From Vibrio mangrovi (GTDB lineage: Bacteria; Pseudomonadota; Gammaproteobacteria; Enterobacterales; Vibrionaceae): a DNA stretch of 64,000 nucleotides. Shown piece after piece: positions 34,597 through 44,640 of this stretch (the stretch's first letter is position 1; the number at the start of each line of letters is the position of its first letter). The stretch covers positions 248,001 through 312,000 of the forward strand of contig NZ_AP024883.1 in NCBI RefSeq assembly GCF_024346955.1. Direction: 5' to 3'. The translations under genes and the position numbers were made by a program. The notes under the pieces are model-generated. The model was not told where the DNA came from, made no database searches, and worked only from the letters and a program-made list of their open reading frames with translations.

Positions 34597-35383
34597 ACTT
34601 TATCTCCTAGGAAATAACGTTAACATCGATGCTGCTCACAAAAAATACAAGAGCTTATTAAACATAATACACTTTTGAAGATTATGTAAACAAAGCGGAT
34701 GATTTTAGAATGCGTTGAGTATTTTGTTATTAATAAATTATTTTATATTTCTTAGTGTTACCTTGTGTTGTTGGACCTATATTAAGTTATTTCTGATGAG
34801 GTTGTGATTTTAATGATTTGATAGCGAAGCTATAGTTCTATTAGCATGAGAATGCTCATATGGCACAGTAGTTTTTATCATTGTCATGTAACGAAATAAT
34901 TTTAATCATAAAATTTGCTAAATTTAATTTTCTCTACTAAAACAATGAAACAAAGGTAAAAAAGTTTAAATGTCAGATGGTTCAGTATGGTTAGTCGTTA
35001 TTAGTAGTTAATTGTGAGCCGCCAGTTACGGTATACACATGTCGCAATAAGTTTTTCTCATGAATACAGTAAACAGAATAATTCTGATGTATCTACATGT
35101 CAGAGTAGACTTTTTCGACATCTATTTTTGACTACTGATGATTGTCCAGGCTGATTAATCATAAGCATTATTTTTAAGATTTTTAAACACCTTTGCGGAC
35201 TGATACCGATGAGCGTTTATTCTCTCTATGATTAGGTATTTGTGTCGTACTCAAGGATGAGCTTTTAATAATGCTTTCTGGGAAGCCGACCCAAGGGCGG
35301 TAGCGTGCTTATCCTAATCCTCTTCACTTCATAAGACGAATGCCACTATCGGTTTGGCGTTGGATTTCATTACTGTCAGGGAC
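34597..35383. other. Divergent intergenic region between yjbE and wzi
   Basis: 787 bases without a credible gene. It is very A/T-rich from about 34600 to 35000. It must hold the yjbE promoter (minus) and the promoter of the wzi operon (plus), and it contains the second JUMPStart/ops element at 35271-35307. I see no clear -35/-10 pair. A long untranslated leader before ops is typical of RfaH-controlled operons. Confidence 0.7.
35271..35307 (+). promoter_or_regulatory. Second JUMPStart element with ops (RfaH recruitment site)
   Basis: The exact ops core GGCGGTAGCGTG is at 35296-35307, with CCAAG just before it as in the JUMPStart consensus and a weaker match upstream (CTTTCTGGGAAGCC). It precedes the wzi-wza-like-wzz operon, which continues for about 24 kb, the kind of long transcript that needs RfaH. 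The sequence around the core differs from the copy at 7.6 kb, so it is not a recent duplication. Confidence 0.9.
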
Positions 35384-36739
35384 ATGATTCTGCGATTTTA
35401 TTCATTCTGTATAGCACTTTTGCCTCTGCTTTTTTCTCCTGAAAATGAGGCAGCACCATGGATTTCAATGGATGATCCTTATCTGAGAGCGGACTTACAG
35501 ATGTTGGCTGATGCCGGTCTTATTTCTGTTCCTATTCATTCTTATCCGATGCGCTGGTCTCGTATTGAGGCTGATTTACAACTGATGAGAATGATCCAAT
35601 TACCTCCATCACTAAATCAGGCATATGAACATCTCAGTTATGCTTTGGAACGAGCCATGACTGGGCATGGGAGGAGACATGTCCACCTGTCTTACGCAGA
35701 CCATTACCGAAATGATGAAAGTTTTGCGGCTCCGGCGACAACACATTGGCAAATAAAGTCGAGTTATGAATTTGTTGGGAGAGAGTACGCTCTGCGTGTT
35801 GCTGCAAACTATCAGCGTTCTCCCGATGAATCAGGCAAGGAAGACTCTGATTATGGGCTGGATAGCAGTTATCTGGCTGCTAGTTGGGGAAATTTAAGTG
35901 CGACTCTGGGGAGTCTGCAACATTGGTGGGGGCCGACCTGGATTTACAATTCGGTCTGGGGGCATACTCGCAGAACAGTTCCCGGCTTTAATTTAGCATA
36001 CGACGCTTATGAGTGGCCCATCTTGGGGAGCTGGCATGCTGAAACTTTCTGGGGATTCAATGAAACTCAAAACAGTAATCATAAACAGTGGGCCAATCGA
36101 TTTGAGTTTAGTCCGGTAAGCCGGCTGAATATAGGTTTCGTTCATCAGAAATGGTTTGAGAAACATGACTGGGATGGATATCTGACTGGTTCAATACAAC
36201 CCCAAGATGGTGAACAGGAACAATATAGTACTGATATCCGGTTGAGTTTACCTGTACTCAATGTTGGAACAGACTTGACTCAAAGTATTTATGTCCAGGG
36301 GACCAGTTTAGTCAATGAGCACTCACTCGGTTCCTTAGTGCTGGGGTGGCAGAGCCAGTTTGATCTGGGAGAGCAATCTTTGCGCTGGGTTGCTGAAGTG
36401 AAGCAACTGACTAATGAAGCAAAACAGCAGTGGCGAAATATGCTGTCTGACCGGACTCAAATGGCAGGATTGCACTATTACCAGCCGATAAATGGTACTG
36501 ATATCGGGGAAGCAAAATCACTGAAGTTACTTTGGATAACGCCGAATAGCTGGGAACTGACATTACAGGGGCAAAGCTATCACTATGCTTATCAAAAAAC
36601 ACAAGAAAAATTTACTACCTATGTGCGTTTGCCGTTGGCAAATAGCCGTCTGACTTTTGGCTCTGATTACACACCTGATACAACAAGCAGTCAAACAGAT
36701 AAATGGAACTACTGGGCTACCTGGGATTTTCGTTTCTAA
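35384..36739 (+). CDS. wzi: Wzi-family capsule assembly outer-membrane protein
   Basis: About 451 residues from the ATG at 35384; an in-frame TTG at 35354 is also possible, and the AGGGA just before the ATG is unusually close to it. A signal peptide ends near NEA-APW. PWISMDDPYLRADLQMLADAGLI and GSLQHWWGPTW are Wzi-like signatures, and the rest is beta-barrel-like with a C-terminal aromatic strand (WATWDFRF). Wzi proteins are surface lectins that hold capsule on the cell. It is the first gene of the Wzy-type operon. Confidence 0.85.
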   Translation: MILRFYSFCIALLPLLFSPENEAAPWISMDDPYLRADLQMLADAGLISVPIHSYPMRWSRIEADLQLMRMIQLPPSLNQAYEHLSYALERAMTGHGRRHVHLSYADHYRNDESFAAPATTHWQIKSSYEFVGREYALRVAANYQRSPDESGKEDSDYGLDSSYLAASWGNLSATLGSLQHWWGPTWIYNSVWGHTRRTVPGFNLAYDAYEWPILGSWHAETFWGFNETQNSNHKQWANRFEFSPVSRLNIGFVHQKWFEKHDWDGYLTGSIQPQDGEQEQYSTDIRLSLPVLNVGTDLTQSIYVQGTSLVNEHSLGSLVLGWQSQFDLGEQSLRWVAEVKQLTNEAKQQWRNMLSDRTQMAGLHYYQPINGTDIGEAKSLKLLWITPNSWELTLQGQSYHYAYQKTQEKFTTYVRLPLANSRLTFGSDYTPDTTSSQTDKWNYWATWDFRF

Positions 36740-36769
36740 CTGATTCATTATTAATTGATCGGATGTTGG

Positions 36770-39472
36770 ATGAACTTGATGAGATATCTTCTATTCAAAT
36801 TAGTCACAATTTTTTTAATCTCCCTTAGTTCTGCTTCCTGGGCGGCAAACTTTACTGCATCACAGATTGATCTGTTGAAGCAATTGCCTCCGGCACAGCA
36901 AAAAGCTCTGGCTTTACAGTATGGTATCGATTTATCTACATTGCGTGGTGAGTATTCTGACACTGAGCACTCGGTACCTGTGCAAACAATACAACCGAGA
37001 TCAGTAAACAAGTCCGACGATTCTCAGACTGATTTACAGCAAGAGGATAATGCTTCCCCTGATGAGTCCGGGCCGTTGTCCGACTTCGGATATGAGTTGT
37101 TCGCCGGTCAGCCTTCCAGCAATACTCCTATTGATGATTTACCTGTCCCCAACAATTATTTGATTGCTTCCGGTGATGAAATTGATGTCCAGCTATTTGG
37201 TAGTCAGAACAACAATTACAGCCTTAATGTTTCCCGGGACGGCAGCATTCAGTTTCCGGAATTAGGTCCGATTCATGTTGCCGGACAGACTTTCAGTGAG
37301 TTGAAAGCCAATCTGACTGAACGGATTAAAAAACAGATTCTGGGTGTTGATGTAGCCATTTCACTTGGCTCATTACGGACCATGCAGGTTTATGTGACGG
37401 GAGATGTTTATCGTCCGGGAGCCTATAACATTCCAAGTCTGGCAACTGTCACACAGGCATTGATTGCTGCCGGGGGATTCAATAAAAGTGGTTCATTAAG
37501 AGATATTACGGTTCTCCGGGATAATAAAGTTGTTACACGGCTGGATTTGTACCGCTTGCTATTAGAAGGAAATAAGCAAAACGATATTCGCCTGCAGTCA
37601 GGTGATACTGTATTTGTTGGTCCCAAAGGTGCTTCTGTTCGTATTCAGGGGAAAGTCCGCCGTCCCGCGATTTATGAAATTGAGTCTGGAACAACAATTG
37701 GTCAGCTAATAAAACAGGCTGGTGGCAGTAAAGCGAGTGCCTACTTACTTAAAGTGAAGATCAAACGCTACCGGGATAATGGCATACATGTCCATACGCT
37801 GGATGTGACGAAAGCAAAAGATAAGCAGTTTGTACTTCAGGATGGTGATGAAGTCACGGTTAGTCCGGTGGGTGATGTCTTAAAGAACTCGGTGATTGTC
37901 CGGGGAGCTGTAATCCGGCAGGGAGCATATGCATACCACACAGGAATGAAGATTTCTGATTTATTCGTTTCATCTGATGACCTGATGCCTAATGCTGATC
38001 TGGATTATGCACTGGTCGTGCGCGAACTAAGTCATAAACACAATGTAAAAGTTTTACAGTTTAGTATCAATAAAGCAATAAATGCTGTGGGAGCTCCGGA
38101 CAATTTGGAGTTGTCATCGGGGGATCAGGTTTTGGTCTTTGCAACGGATCTGTCACTAGATAACTGGCAGGCTGAGCCGGTAAAACGTGATTTGTCATTG
38201 CCTGATAGGTCATCTACCCGTTCTTCAGCGGATAGTTTGGATAGCCCTGATGGTTCCGTAAACAAGGAAAAGAACCATAAGAAGGATACCACTCGTGATG
38301 CTTTAACCGGAGTGACCCTGGTCTCTGAAAAAGAATCGATGTTGGCTGTTAAAGATAGTGAAGTTGATAATCAGGAGCAACAACAACATGAACCGGCATC
38401 CAGAGTTCGGTTATTAGAACCTTTAATTGCCCGCTTGAAATTGCAGGCAGTCAATGGGGAAAAAGTCAAAATATATGAAATTAGTGGTGCTGTCCGTTAC
38501 CCGGGAGTTTATCCGCTTGTTGAAGGCGGAAGGTTAAGAGATGCAATTGCCGCCGCGGGAGGGCTGTTGGAATCGGCAGCGAAAGATCAGGCTGAATTGT
38601 CGCGGGTCATTCTTATGCCTGGAAGTGTTTCGCTGAATCACCAGAAATTTGATTTGCTGAAATCACTGACCAACCCGGATGATAACTTTCTGCTGGAATC
38701 AAAAGACCGGATTGATATTCAACGTAAAACGAACTGGAAAACGGATAATGTTGTTGAAATTCAGGGTGAGGTAAGACACCCGGGTAATTATACCATTAAT
38801 CAGGGAGAGACAATTGTTGATTTGGTGAAGCGTGCCGGAGGGCTTTCCCGGTTTGCCTACCCGCAAGGGGCAGTATTCAGCCGGGAGATTCTGCGTATTC
38901 AGGAACAACAACGGATGAAGATGGTGACGAATAATCTCCGGCAAGAGATCGCTTCGCTGACTCTTCGGCGACAAAGTAGCGCAGCAACTTATACATCATC
39001 TCCGACTGAAGCCTTAAAGGTTGTCGATGATTTATCTAACATTCCAGCCGTCGGGCGGTTAGTGATCGACTTACCTAAAATTTTAGAAGGCCGCTCCCAT
39101 GTAAAAATCATGCTTGAAGGTGGCGATAAACTCTACATTCCTCCCAAACGAAATACGATTTCAGTATTAGGACAGGTGCAGATATCCAGTAATTTCACTT
39201 TTGATCCAAGTTTATCGGTAGATAAATACATCGATTTGGCCGGCGGAGAGAAAAAACAGGCAGATACAAACCGCGTTTATGTCATTCGGGCAAATGGTGC
39301 TGTTATGTTACCGAATCAGTCTCACTGGTTTGTTCGTTCGGAAAAACCGTTGGAACCGGGAGATACCATTGTTGTTCCGATTGATACTGATTATCTGGAT
39401 GGTTTGAGTACATTTAGTACGGCAACACAAATGATGTATCAGATTGGCGTGGCGTGGAATGCGGTTAAATGA
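36770..39472 (+). CDS. wbfF: Large SLBB-repeat polysaccharide export protein (WbfF/OtnA-like)
   Basis: About 900 residues; starts at TTG 36755, ATG 36770 or ATG 36779 are possible, the last giving a clean signal peptide (MRYLLFKLVTIFLISLSSAS, cleavage after SWA). A Poly_export/Wza-like domain begins at YLIASGDEIDVQLFG, followed by about six SLBB repeats recognisable as GxVxxPGxYxI...AGG (for example GDVYRPGAYNI, GKVRRPAIYEI, GAVRYPGVYPL, GEVRHPGNYTI). There is no lipobox. It forms or lines the outer-membrane export channel for capsule or O-antigen capsule, as OtnA does in V. cholerae O139. It is more than twice the length of Wza. Confidence 0.9.
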   Translation: MNLMRYLLFKLVTIFLISLSSASWAANFTASQIDLLKQLPPAQQKALALQYGIDLSTLRGEYSDTEHSVPVQTIQPRSVNKSDDSQTDLQQEDNASPDESGPLSDFGYELFAGQPSSNTPIDDLPVPNNYLIASGDEIDVQLFGSQNNNYSLNVSRDGSIQFPELGPIHVAGQTFSELKANLTERIKKQILGVDVAISLGSLRTMQVYVTGDVYRPGAYNIPSLATVTQALIAAGGFNKSGSLRDITVLRDNKVVTRLDLYRLLLEGNKQNDIRLQSGDTVFVGPKGASVRIQGKVRRPAIYEIESGTTIGQLIKQAGGSKASAYLLKVKIKRYRDNGIHVHTLDVTKAKDKQFVLQDGDEVTVSPVGDVLKNSVIVRGAVIRQGAYAYHTGMKISDLFVSSDDLMPNADLDYALVVRELSHKHNVKVLQFSINKAINAVGAPDNLELSSGDQVLVFATDLSLDNWQAEPVKRDLSLPDRSSTRSSADSLDSPDGSVNKEKNHKKDTTRDALTGVTLVSEKESMLAVKDSEVDNQEQQQHEPASRVRLLEPLIARLKLQAVNGEKVKIYEISGAVRYPGVYPLVEGGRLRDAIAAAGGLLESAAKDQAELSRVILMPGSVSLNHQKFDLLKSLTNPDDNFLLESKDRIDIQRKTNWKTDNVVEIQGEVRHPGNYTINQGETIVDLVKRAGGLSRFAYPQGAVFSREILRIQEQQRMKMVTNNLRQEIASLTLRRQSSAATYTSSPTEALKVVDDLSNIPAVGRLVIDLPKILEGRSHVKIMLEGGDKLYIPPKRNTISVLGQVQISSNFTFDPSLSVDKYIDLAGGEKKQADTNRVYVIRANGAVMLPNQSHWFVRSEKPLEPGDTIVVPIDTDYLDGLSTFSTATQMMYQIGVAWNAVK

Positions 39473-39555
39473 TCGGGTGTTTTCTGGCAATCAATACTGG
39501 TTGTGAATTGACGATGACGAGACTGTTTTTGAAATCAGAAGGGCTGTGACCATTT

Positions 39556-40527
39556 ATGACTGAATATGAAAGCCGACAAGTTACCGATATTCCGGTATTA
39601 CCACAGACAAAGACGGAAGAAGAGATTGATCTCAGCGTTTTGTTTACTGTGTTGTGGCGCGCAAAATGGTTCATTATCGCCTGCACACTATTTTTTGCGA
39701 TAGCTGGGGGAATTTATGCTTTTATGAAGCCAGATATCTATCGGGCGGATGTTCTTCTTACACCAACAACAACTGATTCGGGATCTCAACTGGAGTCTGT
39801 TGCCAGCAGACTGGGCGGATTAGCATCACTGGCGGGAATTGGGGTCGGTAGTGGTTCTTCAGGAGTACAGAAGGCGTTGTATGCCTTGCAGGTGCTTCAA
39901 TCCCGGAAGTTTATTGGAAACTTTATTCAGAAACATGACCTGTTAGTTCCGTTAATGGCAGCCAAAGGATGGGATAAAGAGAATGGTGAATTAATTTATA
40001 ACTCCGATATGTATGATGTGAAACACCATCAATGGGCAAGTAAAGAAGGAAGAGTATTCAAACCGAAATTACTTGTTGCTACCCACTATTTTAAGCGAGA
40101 AATACTGCAGATTGATATTGATACCGAGGCAAAAATGGTTACGGTCAGTATTGATTTCTATTCCCCATATATTGCCCAACAGTGGGTGAACTGGTTGGTC
40201 GAAGATTTGAATCATGAGATCCGCTTTCAGGATATGACCGATGCTCAGAACAGTATCGATTATTTAAATCAACAAGTACTTCGGACCAGTTTGGCAGATA
40301 CTCGTTCAATGCTCTATCAATTGATCGAACAGCAGACGAAGAAATTAATGTTGACCAAAGTACATCAAGAATATGTCCTTAAAACGGTAGACCCGGCTGT
40401 TGTTGCTGCGGGGCCAGCAAAACCAAGACGATTACTGTACATCGCCGTTGCATGTGTATTGGGTGGATTTATTGCTGTATTGATGGTCTTTATCAGGCAG
40501 TTTATTCGAAATAATCGGAAAAATTAA
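39556..40527 (+). CDS. wzz: Wzz chain-length determinant
   Basis: 323 residues. Two membrane segments (about residues 37-55 and 292-313) flank a periplasmic domain; EEIDLSVLFTVLWRAKW at the N-terminus and the proline-containing PAKPRRLLYIAVA before the second segment are Wzz (PCP-1) hallmarks. There is no C-terminal tyrosine-kinase domain and no Wzb phosphatase gene nearby, so this is O-antigen-type length control rather than Wzc-type capsule control. It corresponds to OtnB in vibrio loci. Confidence 0.92.
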   Translation: MTEYESRQVTDIPVLPQTKTEEEIDLSVLFTVLWRAKWFIIACTLFFAIAGGIYAFMKPDIYRADVLLTPTTTDSGSQLESVASRLGGLASLAGIGVGSGSSGVQKALYALQVLQSRKFIGNFIQKHDLLVPLMAAKGWDKENGELIYNSDMYDVKHHQWASKEGRVFKPKLLVATHYFKREILQIDIDTEAKMVTVSIDFYSPYIAQQWVNWLVEDLNHEIRFQDMTDAQNSIDYLNQQVLRTSLADTRSMLYQLIEQQTKKLMLTKVHQEYVLKTVDPAVVAAGPAKPRRLLYIAVACVLGGFIAVLMVFIRQFIRNNRKN

Positions 40528-40616
40528 AAAAATATCATCAGCATGACGTTTTGTTCGGTAATTCTCATATCAATAAATTTATTACGTCAGCAATTTAATA
40601 ATTATTGGAGTAATTT

Positions 40617-41390
40617 ATGAAAGCTGTGATTTTAGCTGGTGGGTTAGGTACTCGGCTCAGTGAAGAAACAGTAATCAAGCCAAAGCCAATGGTTGAAATC
40701 GGAGGAAAACCTATTCTTTGGCATATTATGAAAATATATTCTCACTATGGGGTGAATGAATTCATTATCTGCTGTGGTTATAAGGGATATGTGATTAAAG
40801 AATATTTCGCGAATTATTTTATGCATATGTCGGATATCACTTTCGATATGGCAAAGAATGAAATGCATGTCCACCATAAACGGGCAGAACCCTGGAAAGT
40901 TACATTAGTTGATACCGGGGAAAACTCAATGACTGGAGGTCGGCTGAGACGTGTTCGGGAATATATTCAGAATGAGCCTGAGTTTTTCTTTACTTATGGT
41001 GATGGCGTTGCAGATATAAATATAGCAAAGACATTAGATTTTCATCGTTCCCATGGAAAACTCGCTACGCTCACAGCTACCTATCCACCTGGTCGTTTCG
41101 GGGTTCTCACTATTGAACGAAATGCTGTTCGTTCTTTTCAGGAAAAACCCAAGGGAGATGGAGCGATGATCAATGGTGGATTCTTTGTCCTCTCCCCAAA
41201 AGTGATCGACCTGATTGAGAATGATCAGACGACATGGGAGCAAAGTCCACTGAATCAGTTGGCTGCTGATGGGGAACTGATGGCTTACAGTCACGACGGT
41301 TTCTGGCAACCCATGGATACCCTGCGGGATAAAGCTAAACTTGAAGAATTATGGGAGACTCACAAGGCTCCATGGAAGTTGTGGGAGTAA
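40617..41390 (+). CDS. rfbF: Glucose-1-phosphate cytidylyltransferase
   Basis: 257 residues. VILAGGLGTRLSEET (residues 4-18) and KPKPMVEIGGKPILWHIM are the nucleotidyltransferase and RfbF-specific motifs; YGDGVADI holds the metal-binding Asp. It makes CDP-glucose from CTP and glucose-1-phosphate, first step towards CDP-3,6-dideoxyhexoses. RfbG and RfbH follow directly. Also called ddhA. It is preceded by 89 bases with a GGAG ribosome site. Confidence 0.96.
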   Translation: MKAVILAGGLGTRLSEETVIKPKPMVEIGGKPILWHIMKIYSHYGVNEFIICCGYKGYVIKEYFANYFMHMSDITFDMAKNEMHVHHKRAEPWKVTLVDTGENSMTGGRLRRVREYIQNEPEFFFTYGDGVADINIAKTLDFHRSHGKLATLTATYPPGRFGVLTIERNAVRSFQEKPKGDGAMINGGFFVLSPKVIDLIENDQTTWEQSPLNQLAADGELMAYSHDGFWQPMDTLRDKAKLEELWETHKAPWKLWE

Positions 41391-41395
41391 ATCGC

Positions 41396-42481
41396 ATGAC
41401 TGATCCATCCTTCTGGCAAGGGAAGAGAGTATTCATTACAGGTCATACTGGCTTTAAAGGTAGTTGGCTGACATCGTGGCTGGTTTTAATGGAAGCGAGA
41501 GTAAAAGGGTTCTCTCTGGGAGTTCCAACCACACCAAGCCTGTTTCACATCGCAAAGCTTGATGAAGTGTGTTCAGAACATCAGATTGGTGATATCCGTA
41601 ATTACCAGCAACTCTGTCAGGCTATAAAAACGTTTCGTCCTGATATTGTGATTCATATGGCGGCTCAGCCATTGGTTCGATATTCCTATGATAACCCTAT
41701 TGAAACTTACCAGAGCAATGTTATGGGAACTGTTCATCTGTTGGATGCTATCCGCCAGGTTGACTCTGTCCGTGCGGTTGTATGTGTAACAAGTGATAAG
41801 TGTTATGAAAACCGTGAATGGGTTTGGGGATACCGTGAAGTTGAACCCATGGGAGGATATGACCCTTATTCGAATAGTAAAGGTTGTTCGGAGTTGGTTA
41901 TCAGTGCTTATCGCAATTCTTATTTTAATCCTGATGATTATGCCAGACATGGTGTTGCGATTGCATCTGCCAGAGCCGGTAATGTTATTGGTGGTGGAGA
42001 CTGGGCATCAGATCGGTTAATTCCTGATGTACTGCGGGCGTTTGAACAAAAGCGGGAAGTTGAAGTTCGTAGTCCGAACGCTATTCGTCCCTGGCAACAT
42101 GTACTTGAACCTTTATCCGGATATCTGAAACTGGCCGAACAATTATATGAACACGGTGCTGATTTCAATGGTGGATGGAACTTTGGTCCGGATAGTACAG
42201 ATGCCCGAACTGTCCGATATATTGTCGATAGGCTGGCGCAGTTATGGGGAGATGGTGTGTCATGGAGAATGAAGGAAGGCGTTCATCCTCATGAAGCACA
42301 TTATCTGAAATTGGATTGTTCCAAAGCCACTCAGTTACTTGATTGGCATCCTTGTTGGAGCCTATCTAAAAGTCTGAAAAGAATCGTGGACTGGCATCAT
42401 GCATGGCTGGCCGGTGAGAATATGCAACACTATAGTCTGAATGAAATCAGAAGTTATATCGAGAGCAGGGATGACGCATGA
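41396..42481 (+). CDS. rfbG: CDP-glucose 4,6-dehydratase
   Basis: 361 residues from the ATG at 41396, which follows GGGAG; an upstream ATG in frame lies within rfbF and is not needed. VFITGHTGFKGSWL is the NAD-binding motif, TSDKCYEN and YDPYSNSKGCSE hold the catalytic residues. It converts CDP-glucose to CDP-4-keto-6-deoxyglucose. The stop overlaps the rfbH start (ATGA). Also called ddhB. Confidence 0.96.
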   Translation: MTDPSFWQGKRVFITGHTGFKGSWLTSWLVLMEARVKGFSLGVPTTPSLFHIAKLDEVCSEHQIGDIRNYQQLCQAIKTFRPDIVIHMAAQPLVRYSYDNPIETYQSNVMGTVHLLDAIRQVDSVRAVVCVTSDKCYENREWVWGYREVEPMGGYDPYSNSKGCSELVISAYRNSYFNPDDYARHGVAIASARAGNVIGGGDWASDRLIPDVLRAFEQKREVEVRSPNAIRPWQHVLEPLSGYLKLAEQLYEHGADFNGGWNFGPDSTDARTVRYIVDRLAQLWGDGVSWRMKEGVHPHEAHYLKLDCSKATQLLDWHPCWSLSKSLKRIVDWHHAWLAGENMQHYSLNEIRSYIESRDDA

Positions 42482-43791
42482 CCGAGCAAAAACTACGAAC
42501 TCAAATCGCAGACTTAGTGAGTCAATATGCTAAGCAAAAATATCAGGATAAGGCCTTTAACCCAGGTTTAGATGTCATTCCTCCTTCAGGTAAAGTTCTC
42601 GGTGAAGAAGAACTTCAGTATATGGTTGAAGCTTCTTTGGATGGCTGGTTAACGACTGGGCGGTTTAATCAGGCATTTGAGAAAAAATTAGGGGAATTCT
42701 TTGGCGGAGGTCATGTATTAACAACGACATCAGGTTCCTCTGCTAATTTATTGGCGATGACTGCACTCACATCGCCGAAACTGAAAGATCGCGCACTTAA
42801 GCCCGGTGATGAAGTGATTACTGCAGCTGCTGGATTTCCGACAACTGTGAACCCTATTATTCAGAACGGGTTAGTTCCGGTTTTTGTTGATGTTGATATA
42901 CCAACTTATAATGTCGATGCCCGGTTGGTTGAAGCTGCTGTAAATGAAAAAACTAAAGCAATCATGATTGCCCACACATTGGGAAACCCTTTCAATTTAG
43001 CTGAGATTAAGATGATTGCCGATAAATATAAGCTCTGGCTTATTGAAGATTGCTGTGATGCCTTAGGAACATTGTATGATGGCAAACTCGCCGGTACTTT
43101 TGGTGATATTGCGACAGTGAGTTTTTATCCGGCTCATCATATAACAATGGGAGAAGGTGGTGCTATTTTCACTCAATCCGGTAAATTAAGACGAATTATT
43201 GAATCATTCCGAGATTGGGGACGGGACTGTTACTGTGATCCCGGATGTGATAACACCTGTGGGCAGCGCTTTTGCCAACAGCAGGGCTCTTTACCATATG
43301 GTTATGACCATAAGTATACCTATTCACATTTAGGCTATAACCTTAAAATTACCGATATGCAGGCCGCATGTGGATTGGCACAACTTGACAAACTTCCTGA
43401 ATTTATTCAACAGCGTAAGAACAACTTTATCTATCTGAAAAATGGACTACAGAGTTGTACTGAGTTTATTGAATTGCCCGAAGCAACAGACAATTCAGAA
43501 CCTTCTTGGTTTGGTTTCCCTATTACTTTAAAAGAAAATTATGGGGTTGGACGTGTTGAACTCATTCAATTCTTAAATGAAGCAAAGATAGGGACTCGGT
43601 TACTGTTTGCAGGAAATCTAACGCGTCAACCATATTTCTCTAATATACATCATCGAGTTGTAGGGAGTCTGACTAATACAGACAGAATTATGAATCAGAC
43701 TTTCTGGATTGGTATCTACCCTGGACTAAACTCTTCTCACCTTGATTATATTATCGAAAAATTTAAAGATTTCTTCGGGTTAAACTTTTGA
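42478..43791 (+). CDS. rfbH: CDP-4-keto-6-deoxyglucose 3-dehydrase (RfbH)
   Basis: 437 residues of the PLP fold type I (DegT/aminotransferase-like) group. SFYPAHHITMGEGG has His in place of the PLP-binding lysine, the defining change in RfbH/E1 dehydrases, and RDCYCDPGCDNTCGQRF is the cysteine cluster that binds the [2Fe-2S] centre. It removes the C-3 hydroxyl with an electron-transferring reductase. No E3 reductase (ascD/ddhD) gene is seen here, so it must be elsewhere. Also called ddhC. Confidence 0.95.
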   Translation: MTEQKLRTQIADLVSQYAKQKYQDKAFNPGLDVIPPSGKVLGEEELQYMVEASLDGWLTTGRFNQAFEKKLGEFFGGGHVLTTTSGSSANLLAMTALTSPKLKDRALKPGDEVITAAAGFPTTVNPIIQNGLVPVFVDVDIPTYNVDARLVEAAVNEKTKAIMIAHTLGNPFNLAEIKMIADKYKLWLIEDCCDALGTLYDGKLAGTFGDIATVSFYPAHHITMGEGGAIFTQSGKLRRIIESFRDWGRDCYCDPGCDNTCGQRFCQQQGSLPYGYDHKYTYSHLGYNLKITDMQAACGLAQLDKLPEFIQQRKNNFIYLKNGLQSCTEFIELPEATDNSEPSWFGFPITLKENYGVGRVELIQFLNEAKIGTRLLFAGNLTRQPYFSNIHHRVVGSLTNTDRIMNQTFWIGIYPGLNSSHLDYIIEKFKDFFGLNF

Positions 43792-43800
43792 TGGTTTGAT

Positions 43801-44640
43801 ATGAGAATTTTACTTCTGGGGGCAAATGGCTACCTTGGTCAGCATTTAAGTCAGTGTTTATCCAAGACTGAATCTGTTTTAGGTTTAGTGAGACGTTCTT
43901 TCTACAGTGATTACTGTAACATAGTGAATTTAAATAATGAAAAATGGGAAGATATAATTTTAGATTTCGAACCTGAATTAATTGTTAATACAATCACATG
44001 TTATGGGAGGTATGGAGAGTCTGCTGAGAAAATATTGGATGCAAATGTAACCTTGCCTATAAAAATAATATCTAGAATATCAGAAGAAATTAAAAATTTC
44101 ACATTTATTAATTGTGGGACAAGCTTACCCAGAGAAGTGAATCTGTATGCTCTGACAAAATGTCAACTGGATGAACTTCTTATCTATTACTCGCATATGC
44201 GTGGGTTTAACTATATTAACTTGAATTTGGAAGGATTCTATGGAGTAGCATGTCAGAACTCATTCATTAATCATATTTTTAAACAATGTATACGTGGTAA
44301 CGATATTAACCTAACTCTAGGTGAACAATATAGAGACTATATATATATAGAAGATCTATTATCAGCTATTACAACTATCATTCAAAATATTTCAAAAGTA
44401 AAAGTATATAAAAAAATAGATATTGGAACTGGACATCCAATACAGATAAAGGAGCTAGTAAGTAAAATATGTAAATTGACTAGCTATAACAAAGAGCCTC
44501 GATATGGTGTATTAAAGTATCGAGAAAATGAGTTGATGTATAGCTGTCCAGATATCAGTATATTATCTGGTTTAGGTTGGAAGTCATTATATGATATCGA
44601 TAGTGGTTTGTCTGATTTGTATTCGAAAGAGTTTAAATGA
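43801..44640 (+). CDS. NAD-dependent reductase, candidate CDP-3,6-dideoxyhexose synthase
   Basis: 279 residues. LLLGANGYLGQHL is the cofactor motif; NCGTSLPREVNLYALTKCQLDE contains the Ser/Thr and Tyr-x3-Lys active site. Length and position directly after rfbFGH fit the paratose/abequose synthases (RfbS/RfbJ) that reduce C-4 of CDP-3,6-dideoxy-4-ketohexose, the final step. Which stereoisomer forms cannot be told. The 3' half is A/T-rich and carries an (AT)6 tract around 44338-44350. It overlaps the flippase gene by four bases. Confidence 0.75.
   Translation: MRILLLGANGYLGQHLSQCLSKTESVLGLVRRSFYSDYCNIVNLNNEKWEDIILDFEPELIVNTITCYGRYGESAEKILDANVTLPIKIISRISEEIKNFTFINCGTSLPREVNLYALTKCQLDELLIYYSHMRGFNYINLNLEGFYGVACQNSFINHIFKQCIRGNDINLTLGEQYRDYIYIEDLLSAITTIIQNISKVKVYKKIDIGTGHPIQIKELVSKICKLTSYNKEPRYGVLKYRENELMYSCPDISILSGLGWKSLYDIDSGLSDLYSKEFK

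Noticed and set aside
34319..34678. Proline/alanine-rich reading frame of 119 codons on plus, opposite yjbE
   Set aside because: It is the mirror of the Gly/Ala repeat in yjbE (GC-rich triplets stay open on both strands); yjbE has the signal peptide, ribosome site and operon context.
41351..41395. Longer start for rfbG within the rfbF end
   Set aside because: The ATG at 41396 has GGGAG upstream and fits the usual length of 359-361 residues.
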